The notes beneath the pieces are model-generated. The model made no database searches, had not been told where the DNA came from, and worked only from the letters and a program-made list of their open reading frames with translations. The position numbers were made by a program, and so were the translations under genes. DNA of 64,000 bases from Salinimicrobium sp963739625 (lineage in GTDB: Bacteria; Bacteroidota; Bacteroidia; Flavobacteriales; Flavobacteriaceae), in assembly GCA_963739625.1 (NCBI GenBank), contig CAVUAU010000004.1, positions 43,638 to 107,637 of the forward strand, given 5' to 3'. Shown one piece after another: positions 19,048 to 28,185 of the stretch (position 1 is its first letter; every line of letters begins with the position of its first letter).

Positions 19048-19633
19048 ATGTTCACAGGCATTATTGAAGAACTGGGCGAGATCAAGAGGCTCGAAAAGCA
19101 GGATGGCAACCTCAATATAACCGTCAAAGCAGGAATGACTCCCCAACTGAAGATCGATCAAAGCGTTGCTCACAACGGAGTTTGTTTGACGGTGGTGAAC
19201 ATACAGGACGACCTATATACTGTGACCGCAATTTCTGAAACTCTCGACAAGACTAATCTGGGAGACCTTAAAGAGGGAGATGAAGTTAACCTGGAGCGCG
19301 GGATGAAACTGGGAGCCCGCCTGGACGGTCATATTGTGCAGGGGCACGTCGATCAAACAGCGGTTTGTACCAGGATAGTGGAGAACGATGGCAGCTGGGA
19401 ATTTACTTTTGAATATGACCCGCAGTTGCAGAACATCACCATAGAAAAAGGTTCTATCACAGTAAATGGAGTAAGCCTAACGGTTGTGAACTCCCAAAAA
19501 AGTGAATTTAGCGTGGCTATTATTCCTTTTACCTACGAGCATACCAATTTCAAAAATTTCAAGGAAGGAACTGATGGTGAACCTGGAATTTGATGTTATT
19601 GGCAAATATGTGAAAAGACTTACAGAACTATAG
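19048..19633 (+). CDS. ribE: Riboflavin synthase alpha chain, one frame break
   Basis: Dismutates two lumazines to riboflavin. The two lumazine-binding repeats are MFTGIIEELGEI...NGVCLTV and HIVQGHVDQTA...NGVSLTV. The frame breaks near 19575. The first frame ends KEGTDGEPGI, while the +1 frame gives VNLEFDVIGKYVKRLTEL and a stop at 19633. Restored length is about 194 residues, the family norm. Confidence 0.93.
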
Positions 19634-19912
19634 ACTTCCTTTGCCCTCACACCGTATCAAGAAGAAACTTCCCAGGCAAAGTCCTGCAAAAAAAAGAGGA
19701 ACAAGATAATCGTTGATAGGCAGACATAGCCCGGGTGGTGGGGAAACTCCTCCTCCCGTACCATCTTTTCCTTCTGAACAGGGAACAGTGGGATCCTGAG
19801 TTGTTGTTGTGGCCATATAAGGCGGAGGCGGTTCAGTTTGAGCAATAACAGTAGTGTTAGCGAAAAAGATCAGCCAAAAAATAAGCACAAGAAATCTTCC
19901 TCTTTTTGTCAT
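19628..19912 (-). CDS. Small secreted protein with C-terminal PIND anchor (copy 1)
   Basis: 94 residues: an N-terminal signal peptide (ending near TVIAQ), a Pro/Thr-rich stretch, then PPPGLCLPINDYL, a hydrophobic helix and a short basic tail. The tripartite end resembles the PID-CTERM sorting signals of flavobacteria, which are linked to an exosortase (XrtF). No exosortase gene lies in this window. It shares the whole C-terminal block with its neighbour at 19982-20320. The stop overlaps the ribE 3' end by 6 bases. Confidence 0.6.
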   Translation of the reverse strand: MTKRGRFLVLIFWLIFFANTTVIAQTEPPPPYMATTTTQDPTVPCSEGKDGTGGGVSPPPGLCLPINDYLVPLFFAGLCLGSFFLIRCEGKGSL

Positions 19913-19981
19913 TGTCCTAAAAGAACAAATCTAAAAAAAGAAATTACAAAAATGTGTAGTTAATCGATTAAATCCTGCTCT

Positions 19982-20320
19982 TTAGCGATTCTTATCGTTT
20001 TTAATGTTTTCCGCTTCCAAGGGTTTTGGTCCGTTTTTTTCAATTTTCCACAATTTAAAACCTCCAAGTAGAAGTCCCGAAATGAAAAGCGGAAGGAGAT
20101 AATCGTTTATTGGGAGACAAAATCCCGGCGGTGGAGGGCGGACTGCCTTTGCCGTTTTCACCGCTTGGCCCCGGATCACAAGGTGGTCCAAGGTTTCCCG
20201 GAGCTCGTTGAGCATTTGCCCTGGGAGCGAGGAGGTCCCTGATTTTCTTGTGCATAGCCCATGGAGCCCCAGGCATAAAAAAGCCGCAAAAAAAAGTAAA
20301 TATTTCAGCGTTTTTTTCAT
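19982..20320 (-). CDS. Small secreted protein with C-terminal PIND anchor (copy 2)
   Basis: 112 residues: signal peptide, a variable middle, then PPPGFCLPINDYLLPLF, a hydrophobic helix and KLWKIEKNG with a charged tail. It is a tandem paralogue of 19628-19912, and only the signal peptide and anchor are conserved between them. Function unknown; probably cell-surface. Confidence 0.6.
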   Translation of the reverse strand: MKKTLKYLLFFAAFLCLGLHGLCTRKSGTSSLPGQMLNELRETLDHLVIRGQAVKTAKAVRPPPPGFCLPINDYLLPLFISGLLLGGFKLWKIEKNGPKPLEAENIKNDKNR

Positions 20321-20585
20321 GTCTTAGTTGTGACCATCAGTTAAACTGCACTCTTATATTTCTTTCAGAAGCTAAAAAAACTGGAAGGCAGCAAGCTCTT
20401 TCTTTAACTCTTAAAAATATAAAATAAAAAACTTCTTTTCGAAATTTTCATTAAAATGAAAGAAATTTCTTACTTTTTTAAAATCTCCAACTGCAGCAAA
20501 TCTTAAAGATTTCATAAAAAGGAATTCTAAAGTTTTGGCAGAACATCTCATTTATATTATTTTTTCCCCTTCACATCACTTTTAC

Positions 20586-21659
20586 ATGAAAATTACATCC
20601 TTAAGAATTCTGTTTCTGCTCATCGGCTTTTTACCTTTTTTAAATTCACTCCGTGCTCAAGACACAACAGTAGCAACAAAAAATCTCGTCATCGGGATCA
20701 CTCCCACGGCACCCTTTGTTATGCAGGAGCAGGGGCAGTATACCGGCCTTAGCATCAAATCCTGGCAAATGGTCAATGAAGAACTGGAAACCAATTTTAC
20801 ATACAGGGAATACCCATCTCTTAGCGATCTGCTTGAGGCGGTAGAATCCGCGGAGGTAGATCTTAGTATAAATCCCATCACGGTCACAGACCAGAGAATG
20901 CAAAAGATGGATTTTTCACAACCCTATTTCATCTCACATACCGGCATTGCAAAGAGAAGAGAATCGGTAGTCTGGAAATATCTCTCCAATCTCCTGAGCT
21001 GGAATTTTATTTCGGCCATTCTTATTTTAGTAAGTGTCATCTTTATTTTCGGGCTGCTCGTGTGGCTCTTCGAACGCCGGGGTAATAATGAGGAGTTTGA
21101 AAAAGGCCACCGCGGAATTTTTCAAGGCTTCTGGTGGAGCGCCGTCACCATGACCACAGTTGGTTACGGTGACAAATCGCCGCGCACCTTCGGGGGAAGG
21201 TTCATTGGCTTTATCTGGATGTTTCTCGCCATAATTATGATCTCCAGTTTGACCGCCGGGATAGCTTCGTCGCTTACGGTGCAAAATATGCAGGACGAGA
21301 TCAACTCCGTAGAAGATCTTGAGCGGTTTAGTACGACTACAGTTGCCAGTTCAAGCGCCCAGGAGCTGCTGGACCAGTACGGGATAGATTCAGAAAAAGT
21401 AGACGACGTCTCCAACGGATTTCAGAAAATTAAAGATCACCAAACCGAACTTTTCGTCTATGACCAGCCCATCCTCAATTATTATATTGAACAAAATGAT
21501 CTTGGTGATGACCTGCAGGTGCTTGAAAAAACTATAAAGAAAGATTACTACAGCTACAGTTTTCCCAAGAATTCTCCACTGGTCAAAAAAATAGATCCCA
21601 TTCTCGTGGGGACCCTCAAGACCATTGAATGGAACACGCTTATCAAAGACTATAAATAA
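20586..21659 (+). CDS. Prokaryotic glutamate-receptor-like potassium channel
   Basis: The layout matches GluR0-type channels: signal peptide (1-24), first half of a periplasmic amino-acid-binding domain (33-125, with TDQRMQKMDFSQPYF, whose Arg contacts the ligand carboxylate in the family), TM1 (about 142-162), a pore loop with the potassium filter TVGYGD (191-196), TM2 (205-230), then the second half of the binding domain (240-355). It should be a ligand-gated K+ channel in the inner membrane. I chose the start at MKITSLRILF because it opens the signal peptide. 357 residues. Confidence 0.88.
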   Translation: MKITSLRILFLLIGFLPFLNSLRAQDTTVATKNLVIGITPTAPFVMQEQGQYTGLSIKSWQMVNEELETNFTYREYPSLSDLLEAVESAEVDLSINPITVTDQRMQKMDFSQPYFISHTGIAKRRESVVWKYLSNLLSWNFISAILILVSVIFIFGLLVWLFERRGNNEEFEKGHRGIFQGFWWSAVTMTTVGYGDKSPRTFGGRFIGFIWMFLAIIMISSLTAGIASSLTVQNMQDEINSVEDLERFSTTTVASSSAQELLDQYGIDSEKVDDVSNGFQKIKDHQTELFVYDQPILNYYIEQNDLGDDLQVLEKTIKKDYYSYSFPKNSPLVKKIDPILVGTLKTIEWNTLIKDYK

Positions 21660-21892
21660 TTTTTCTGCGGAAGGAGTCAAAAAAGCCTTTTTTGGAACTG
21701 CTTAGCCTTCGGAATAAATGGACGACAAAATTTTAATTTTTCTCTAATTTCCTGCTCGGGAAACCCTCGATAACAACGATCTTTAAAAGCTGAAGGGAGC
21801 CGAATTCAAAATCAGGAATAAGAAATAATCAAAAAACTTTACTTTAACTGCAACAAAATGCCATTTTTGCGGTCTTTTAATAAAAATCCTCA

Positions 21893-24364
21893 ATGAAGAT
21901 CGTTTTTGCCGTTTTCCTAATGTTCGTAGGCCACTCACTTTTTGCTCAGGAAACCGACAGCATTTCCCGGAAAAAAATAACCATTAGCCGGGTGACAAAT
22001 TCTCCAAAAATTGACGGTTCACTTGATGATGCTGCCTGGAAAAATGCCGCTGTAGCCAGCGACTTCGTTGAGCGCATTCCGGTGAATCTTCGACCGGCTC
22101 CAGACAGCCTTGCCACAAACGTAAAGATTGTTTACGACAACCTTGGAATCTACTTTGGTATAGAAATGCTTGATCCCGAACCCAATAAAATAAGAAAAGA
22201 GCTTACCGAGCGCGACGGGATTGGAAATGATGATTTCTTCTTTGTAGGCTTGAACGGCTACAACGACAGGCAACAAACTCTGCAGTTCATTGTGACCGCT
22301 GCCGGGGTGCAGTATGATGCGAAAATGACCAATGGCAATGAAGATTCTTCGTGGAACGGGGTGTGGTACAGCGGCGTCGAAATTACCGACAGGGGCTGGA
22401 CAGCCGAAATGTTCATCCCATATTCAGAGTTAAGATTTCCGAAGAAGAAGGTGCAGGAATGGGGACTGCAAATGGAGCGTAATTTTAAGCGCGCTAACAC
22501 CCGCTACAGCTGGAGCCCGGTCAACAACGCTAAGGGCGCCTTCTCTATCTATGACGGCGAGATCTACGGCATCGAAAATATACAAACCCCTACCCGCCTC
22601 TCTCTGCGACCCTATGTTTCCACTTATGTGAATAGTTATGACGGGGAGACCAGTGTGAACTTTAACGGCGGAATGGATCTAAAATATGGGATCAATGATG
22701 CGTTTACACTTGATATGATCCTTGTCCCCGATTTTGGCCAGACAAAGTTTGATGAATCGGTACTTAATCTTTCGGCTTTCGAGGTTCGCTATGACGAGCA
22801 GCGGCCATTTTTCAATGAAGGTATCGAGTTGTTCACCAAAGGGAATCTCTTCTATTCCCGAAGGATTGGCGGCGCTCCCTCGGGTCAGCCGGTACTTTCT
22901 TCAGAAGAGGAAATAAGCAGGTATCCTGTATCTGTAGATCTTTTGAACGCGCTCAAGGTTTCGGGAAGGACAGATGGCGGCCTGGGAATAGGATTTTTTA
23001 ACGCAATCACAGAAAAAGCCTACGCCAAAATAGAAAATACCTCAACAGGGGAAACAAGAGAAGAACTGGTAGAACCATTGACAAATTACAACATCCTGGT
23101 GCTGGACCAGCGATATGGCGACAACTCTTCCATCTCTCTCGTCAACACGAACACAACCCGGGAAGGTCATTTTAGAGACGCGAATGCTGCCGGACTTTAC
23201 CTGGACCACACCAACAAGGGAAACACCATGAATTATTATGGCCATGCTGAAGGGAGTTGGGTCTTTGAAGAGGAAACCAAATCTGGAATGGAGGCAGAAG
23301 TTGGACTGGGTAGAATAAGCGGTAAGAACCGTTTCCAGGCTGGCGGGGAGTTGCGCACCAAAGGATATGACATAGATGACCTTGGCTATACCGGCCCAAA
23401 CAACTATCTGCGTTTCTACGGCGGGTTTTTCCACAGGCTACTACAGCCCAAAGGATTTTTGAACAATATGTTCCTCAACTTCAACATCAATCACGAGCGC
23501 CGCCTTGAACCCGATCTTCACAGCAATTTCGTCTTCAATTTTAACTCCAGCTTCACCACTAAAGACTTCTTTAGTTTTGGCGGGGGCTTTGAAACCACGC
23601 CTTTTGGCACCAATGATGTTTACGAGCCAAGAGTAGAAGGACGGTTCCTGGAAGTTCCTACTTATTATGACCAATGGGTATGGATCAATACAGATTATCG
23701 CAAAAAACTGGCCCTGGAATTTGTGGTTGACTGGTACAAGTTTGATGAACGCGGCCGTGGAAACCTCATCATGGACTTTAATCCGCGGTACCGGGTTTCA
23801 GACCAGTTTAACCTGCAATTAAACACCCATGCGACACTGTCAGATAAAGAAGAGGGTTTCGTAAAACTTCTCGAAAATGACATTTTAATGGGGCAGCGGG
23901 ATCGCAATACCATCGTAAATTCATTGAGTGCTAATTATATTTTCAACAATAAGATGGGCCTCAACCTGGCCTTCAGGCACTATTATTCCGAAGTGTTCTA
24001 TTCCAAATTTTACACGCTGCAGCAGGATGGTGGGCTTAGCTATTACGGCCCTGCGAATAAGGAATACAACACCACTTACAACAGCTGGAATGTCGACCTG
24101 CGATATTCCTGGTGGTTCGCGCCCGGCAGCCAGTTGACTTTGCTTTACCGCAATGCGGCCGAGAGCTACCTTGGGCGTTCACATATCAACCTGGGAGATA
24201 ACTTTAGCAACCTTTTTGAGGAGCCGCAGGTGAACAGCATCTCCCTTAGGATCTCCTACTACCTTGACTATAACAGGGTGAAGAACTGGTTCAAATCTGC
24301 TCCGGCGAGAAGTTCTGCAGAGAAAGGCATGAGCTACAGTGCTTCCAAAGCGGCACTGCGATAG
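21893..24364 (+). CDS. DUF5916 outer-membrane-associated protein
   Basis: 823 residues with a signal peptide ending GHSLFAQ. Residues about 30-220 form a carbohydrate-binding family 9-like domain (KIDGSLDDAAWKNA, WTAEMFIPYSELRF). Residues 230-800 form a DUF5916 region that looks like a beta-barrel with aromatic strand ends. The segment FDESVLNLSAFEVRYDEQRPFFNEG is typical. The cargo is unknown. Common in Bacteroidota. Confidence 0.85.
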   Translation: MKIVFAVFLMFVGHSLFAQETDSISRKKITISRVTNSPKIDGSLDDAAWKNAAVASDFVERIPVNLRPAPDSLATNVKIVYDNLGIYFGIEMLDPEPNKIRKELTERDGIGNDDFFFVGLNGYNDRQQTLQFIVTAAGVQYDAKMTNGNEDSSWNGVWYSGVEITDRGWTAEMFIPYSELRFPKKKVQEWGLQMERNFKRANTRYSWSPVNNAKGAFSIYDGEIYGIENIQTPTRLSLRPYVSTYVNSYDGETSVNFNGGMDLKYGINDAFTLDMILVPDFGQTKFDESVLNLSAFEVRYDEQRPFFNEGIELFTKGNLFYSRRIGGAPSGQPVLSSEEEISRYPVSVDLLNALKVSGRTDGGLGIGFFNAITEKAYAKIENTSTGETREELVEPLTNYNILVLDQRYGDNSSISLVNTNTTREGHFRDANAAGLYLDHTNKGNTMNYYGHAEGSWVFEEETKSGMEAEVGLGRISGKNRFQAGGELRTKGYDIDDLGYTGPNNYLRFYGGFFHRLLQPKGFLNNMFLNFNINHERRLEPDLHSNFVFNFNSSFTTKDFFSFGGGFETTPFGTNDVYEPRVEGRFLEVPTYYDQWVWINTDYRKKLALEFVVDWYKFDERGRGNLIMDFNPRYRVSDQFNLQLNTHATLSDKEEGFVKLLENDILMGQRDRNTIVNSLSANYIFNNKMGLNLAFRHYYSEVFYSKFYTLQQDGGLSYYGPANKEYNTTYNSWNVDLRYSWWFAPGSQLTLLYRNAAESYLGRSHINLGDNFSNLFEEPQVNSISLRISYYLDYNRVKNWFKSAPARSSAEKGMSYSASKAALR

Positions 24365-24536
24365 ATCTACGGCCGGTTACTTTTGTTTTTCTTCGGAAAT
24401 CCCATTATGGAAATAAGGATCAATGGCTGATATAAAAATCTTTTGCCTTTTATTTCCAAGGCCCTCTTCTCTTCCCTCTCCCCTTGAAAGACAGCTTTTT
24501 AAGCCTAAAAAAAATTAACTAAAAATTTTTTTTGGA

Positions 24537-24570
24537 TTTGTAATACGTGTTTTAAAATGATATACATTTG
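24537..24570 (+). promoter_or_regulatory. Promoter of the small lipoprotein gene
   Basis: TTTG at 24537-24540 and TACATTTG at 24563-24570 are separated by 22 bp, slightly longer than the usual 19-21. Confidence 0.5.
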
Positions 24571-24599
24571 CCGCTCAAACAATTAATCTTTCATTTAAA

Positions 24600-24809
24600 A
24601 TGAAAAAATTCTTTTTGTCTTTTGCACTTATCGCATTAGTGTTAAGTTTTACTTCTTGTAAAGAAACTCCTGCTGAATCTACAGAGGAAACTGAGGTTGA
24701 AATGACCGAAACTCCTGCAGAACCTGTAGTTGAAGAAGTGGTTGTTGACACTACCGGTACAGAAGAAACTGTAGTAGAAGACAGCATCGATACAACTTCT
24801 GTAGAATAA
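24600..24809 (+). CDS. Small acidic lipoprotein
   Basis: 69 residues: lipoprotein signal with lipobox FTSC (about 17-20), then an unstructured Glu/Thr/Val-rich tail. It has its own promoter and a strong terminator, so it is probably an abundant single-gene transcript. Function unknown. Confidence 0.75.
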   Translation: MKKFFLSFALIALVLSFTSCKETPAESTEETEVEMTETPAEPVVEEVVVDTTGTEETVVEDSIDTTSVE

Positions 24810-24846
24810 TTTCTACCGAAGCGGGTACATGTTACCTGAAGAAAGA

Positions 24847-24875
24847 ATCCGTGGCCAGACCACGGATTTTTTTTT
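24847..24875 (+). terminator. Terminator of the small lipoprotein gene
   Basis: ATCCGTGG pairs with CCACGGAT, followed by nine T's. Confidence 0.9.
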
Positions 24876-24949
24876 GTTAAAGCCGTAGCACCAATCAAAG
24901 AATTTCAGACTTTTGATATCTGAAATTATCCTCTAAAGACTTTTAAAAT

Positions 24950-25297
24950 ATGGTGGTTTCACAGACTATGGAAGAGAACATCAATGAAGTTTATCAGGCC
25001 GCAGAGGTCGTGATGCTCATCATTCAAAATGAAGGTAAGATCGAACAAGGTCCCGAAGATCCTTCAGAATTTATGCCGGCGTATCAACAGCTGCTGTCGC
25101 TAAGGATCATTGTTGAAAAAGAGGAGGAATTCCTGCCCGGCCCCAACTTTGAAATAGCATCAAAACTGGGTTTGAAGGAATTTTTGAGAAGAAAAGAGCT
25201 GGCAGAAAGGCAGTCTTCTACCCGTAAAAAATGGATGGCAGGCATTGCCGGCGGTGCCCTTCTTGGCACGCTGGGTTATGTGCTCAAGAAAAAATAG
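24950..25297 (+). CDS. Conserved hypothetical protein with C-terminal membrane helix
   Basis: 115 residues, mainly helical and acidic, ending in a short hydrophobic segment (about 95-111) and a KKK tail. This suggests a tail-anchored cytoplasmic protein. A terminator follows directly. Family not recognised. Confidence 0.6.
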   Translation: MVVSQTMEENINEVYQAAEVVMLIIQNEGKIEQGPEDPSEFMPAYQQLLSLRIIVEKEEEFLPGPNFEIASKLGLKEFLRRKELAERQSSTRKKWMAGIAGGALLGTLGYVLKKK

Positions 25298-25301
25298 TTT
25301 T

Positions 25302-25330
25302 AAAGGCTGCTCTATCGCAGCCTTTTTTTT
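25302..25330 (+). terminator. Rho-independent terminator
   Basis: AAAGGCTGC / GCAGCCTTT with a 6-nt loop, then T's. Confidence 0.88.
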
Positions 25331-25495
25331 GTTCTAAAAATCCCATTTTAGGCACCTCTTCTTCGGAAGCCTTCCGGAGACATTACCACTTCCGGTATTC
25401 CCTTTAATTTCAGTTGTAAAATTTCCTGTAACCTTTTTTTCTGGTGGCGAGTCCAATAGGTGATGCATCAATCAAATCACTAAAAATCAGAAAAA

Positions 25496-26584
25496 ATGAA
25501 AAATCAGAAATTTTTAATGCTCCTGTTCCTCTGCCTTAGCGGAATTGTTACCCGGGCGCAGTACACTCCGGAAGTTATAGAAACCCTGAAAGGAGAAAAA
25601 ATAACGGCTTCGCAGCTGGATAACTTTCTCCTGCAAAAGATGGACTCCTTAAATCTCCCCGGGCTTTCCATTGCCCTTATCAACAACAACCAGATTGTCT
25701 ATGAAAATGCCCTTGGGGTCACCAATGTCGAGACCGGCGAAAAGGTCGATAAAAACACCATTTTTGAAGCCGCTTCGCTGTCGAAACCCGTTTTTGCCTA
25801 CCTTGTTATGAAAATGGTTGAAAAAGGCCTTTTAGATCTCGACAAGCCTATGTATCAATACCTGCCGCATCCGGGAATTGCCGAAGAATCACAGGAATGG
25901 TACCGGCTGGTCACCCCGCGAATGATACTTTCACACAGTTCGGGGTTTCCCAACTGGGCAAAAGATCAAAAGATCGAGATCGCATTTAAGCCGGGAACAG
26001 ACTTTTCCTATTCGGGTGAGGCTTACCAGTACCTGGCGGCCGTTGTGGGGCAGCTCAATGGCGTGGGTTGGGAAGAAGGTCTCAATCAGGTATTTTTAGA
26101 TGAAGTTGCGACTCCCGTTGGCATGCAGCATTCCTCTTTTACCTGGACAGATTATATCGAAGAACACAAAGCCATGGGACATCAAGATGGAAAGCCTACT
26201 GATAAACTCGAACATGGCAAATCCTTTGGTGCCGCTTACAGCCTGCATTCCAATGCACATGATTACGCGCAATTCCTATTGACAATGCTCCGGCAAAAGG
26301 GGCTTCAAAAAGGCCTTTTTGAGGAGATGTTAAAGGAACAGAATCATTTCAAGGAAGACAATCATCTTCTGCAGGAAGTGGGACAAACCGGCTGGGGCCT
26401 TGGCTTTGCGCAAAAACCTACAGAGAACGGAATGATGTATCTACACACCGGTAACAACCATGATTTCCAGGCCTACTGCATGATACTGCCGGAGAAAGAT
26501 TTTGGATTGGTACTCTTTACAAACTCAGATAAAATGGAGGCTTTGCTCAAGAGTCTTCCGCAGTTGCTCGGGCCAATTTTCTAA
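25496..26584 (+). CDS. Serine hydrolase, beta-lactamase/class C family
   Basis: Secreted or periplasmic serine hydrolase (signal peptide ending RAQ). The catalytic SxxK is in AASLSKPVFAY, the YxN-type motif is replaced by FSYSGEAYQYL, and the third motif is YLHTGNN. 362 residues. The natural substrate (peptide, ester or beta-lactam) cannot be told. Clearance from the next gene is only 15 bases. Confidence 0.85.
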   Translation: MKNQKFLMLLFLCLSGIVTRAQYTPEVIETLKGEKITASQLDNFLLQKMDSLNLPGLSIALINNNQIVYENALGVTNVETGEKVDKNTIFEAASLSKPVFAYLVMKMVEKGLLDLDKPMYQYLPHPGIAEESQEWYRLVTPRMILSHSSGFPNWAKDQKIEIAFKPGTDFSYSGEAYQYLAAVVGQLNGVGWEEGLNQVFLDEVATPVGMQHSSFTWTDYIEEHKAMGHQDGKPTDKLEHGKSFGAAYSLHSNAHDYAQFLLTMLRQKGLQKGLFEEMLKEQNHFKEDNHLLQEVGQTGWGLGFAQKPTENGMMYLHTGNNHDFQAYCMILPEKDFGLVLFTNSDKMEALLKSLPQLLGPIF

Positions 26585-26599
26585 CAAAAAAATAAAACA

Positions 26600-26941
26600 A
26601 TGAATACAGATCTTATTATTGCAATCGTCGTGGGAATTTCCCTGGTCACCTGCATTGTGCTCGTGGTGTACATACTCTCAAAATACAATTACCTGCTCAA
26701 AAAAGCCGTAATTGAGAGGGGTGCAGAATATGAACTTCCTAAGAACCGCTACAGGTATCTCGAGTTGGGGTGCGTCATCATAGGTCTAGGCCTGGGACTG
26801 GGAATTTCTTCGGTATTTACCTTTATGGAACTTTCTGAAGACGCCCTGGACCTGCTGGTATGGGCAACCATTCTTATTTGTGGCGGTGGCGGTTTAGTTG
26901 TTGCACACCTCATAAGAAGAAAACAGGAGGGTGAGTTCTAA
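26600..26941 (+). CDS. Small membrane protein upstream of the sigma factor
   Basis: 113 residues with three hydrophobic segments (about 5-27, 53-72, 84-104). It resembles the small DUF6249-type proteins seen beside ECF sigma factors. The 3' end overlaps the sigma gene by 11 bases, so the two are translated together. Confidence 0.65.
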   Translation: MNTDLIIAIVVGISLVTCIVLVVYILSKYNYLLKKAVIERGAEYELPKNRYRYLELGCVIIGLGLGLGISSVFTFMELSEDALDLLVWATILICGGGGLVVAHLIRRKQEGEF

Positions 26942-27497
26942 CAACTGTGATATTGCGCTCGTAAAAAGGGCAAAAGATGGTGATACGCAGGCTTTCCGGC
27001 AATTGGTGGAGAAGTACAAAGACGTATCACTTTCCCTTGCCTGCTCAATTTTGAAAGATAAGGCTGCCGCCGAAGATGTGTTACAGGATGCATTTTTGAA
27101 GGTGTTTAATTCTCTGAGATCTTTCAGGGAACAGGCGGCGTTTAGCAGCTGGCTTTACAGGATTGTGGTGAATACGAGTTTTACAGCACTTCAGAAAAGC
27201 AAAAGAATGCACAGGCAGGAAGAGCTTCCGGAGATGGAAATTCAGGATTTGTCACCTCAGAATCCGTTAAAGTTGGAGGACCAAAAAAGGTATATTCAGC
27301 ATGCCTTTGATCGACTAAAACCCGATGAGGCTTTAGTATTGCGGCTGTTCTACCTGTGTGAGCTCAGCCTGAAGGAAGTACGGGAGATCACCCGGTTTAG
27401 TGAAGCAAAGATCAAAGTTGATCTCCACCGCGGAAGAAAAAACATGCACCAACAGCTCAGCAGCATGTTGGGAAGCGAAATAGAAGAATTGTTATGA
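26931..27497 (+). CDS. RNA polymerase ECF sigma factor
   Basis: Sigma-70 family with region 2 (DAAAEDVLQDAFLKVFNSLRSF type: AAAEDVLQDAFLKVF, then SSWLYRIVVNTSF) and region 4 (LKPDEALVLRLFYLCELSLKEV). 188 residues. It starts with GTG inside the previous gene. The next gene starts at an ATGA overlap and may encode its regulator. Confidence 0.9.
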   Translation: MSSNNCDIALVKRAKDGDTQAFRQLVEKYKDVSLSLACSILKDKAAAEDVLQDAFLKVFNSLRSFREQAAFSSWLYRIVVNTSFTALQKSKRMHRQEELPEMEIQDLSPQNPLKLEDQKRYIQHAFDRLKPDEALVLRLFYLCELSLKEVREITRFSEAKIKVDLHRGRKNMHQQLSSMLGSEIEELL

Positions 27498-27799
27498 ACG
27501 AAAAGGACACAAAAAAGCTGGTAAAGCAGAGTTTAATTGAAACTTCGGAAGATTTTACCTCTCAATTGATGCACAAGATTGAACAACAACAAGCTACTAC
27601 TCCTGTAAAAGTGAACTGGTGGCCGGGTATCGCGGCCTGTCTTGCGGTTGCGCTTCTCGGCTTCCTGCTTACGCGGGTGGCATGGGAAAATGTATACCTG
27701 GAAGGGCCTTTAAAGAGAGTTTTTCAAGCCTTCCTGTCTTTCTTCCTTATTTTCAGCTCCTATAGATTCTATGTACTGAAAAAAAGTTACAGAACTTAA
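27494..27799 (+). CDS. Putative membrane-bound anti-sigma-like protein
   Basis: 101 residues with a helical cytoplasmic N terminus (KKLVKQSLIETSEDFTSQLM) and two membrane segments (about 42-60 and 75-93). Position directly after the sigma gene with a 4-base overlap suggests an anti-sigma role, but no zinc-binding anti-sigma motif is seen. Confidence 0.55.
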   Translation: MNEKDTKKLVKQSLIETSEDFTSQLMHKIEQQQATTPVKVNWWPGIAACLAVALLGFLLTRVAWENVYLEGPLKRVFQAFLSFFLIFSSYRFYVLKKSYRT

Positions 27800-27814
27800 A
27801 AGACTTCAGAAATG

Positions 27815-27852
27815 AAAAGGGTTCGATAAAGTTTTAAACTATCGAACCCTTT
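27815..27852. terminator. Bidirectional terminator
   Basis: AAAGGGTTCGATA / TATCGAACCCTTT arms flanked by A's and T's, between convergent genes. Confidence 0.85.
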
Positions 27853-27872
27853 CAAAAAATGGTAGATTATAC

Positions 27873-28079
27873 TTATTTCTCCATACGTTCAGAAGCTACT
27901 TCATCTGTATCCTTCCTGTATTTGAGCATAGAAATGCCGGCTAAAAAGAAAATGAATCCAAGAATTGCCAAAGCCCACGGCTGCACCATGAGACTTACAC
28001 TTCCAAAAATTCCAAAGACGCCTACTGCCAGGGCAATAGCGCCTCCAATCAACATAATAAATGCCAGTATCTTGATCAT
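27873..28079 (-). CDS. Small two-helix membrane protein
   Basis: 68 residues with two hydrophobic helices (about 3-28 and 36-52) and a charged tail. Family not recognised; common in flavobacteria as hypothetical protein. Confidence 0.55.
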   Translation of the reverse strand: MIKILAFIMLIGGAIALAVGVFGIFGSVSLMVQPWALAILGFIFFLAGISMLKYRKDTDEVASERMEK

Positions 28080-28185
28080 AACTATAAATGTTGGTTCTCA
28101 ATAAAAGTAGACATTCATTTAATAATGAGAAATATATTAACAAAAATGTAAGTTTTTTATCAGTATAGAGCTTCTGAGTGAACCT

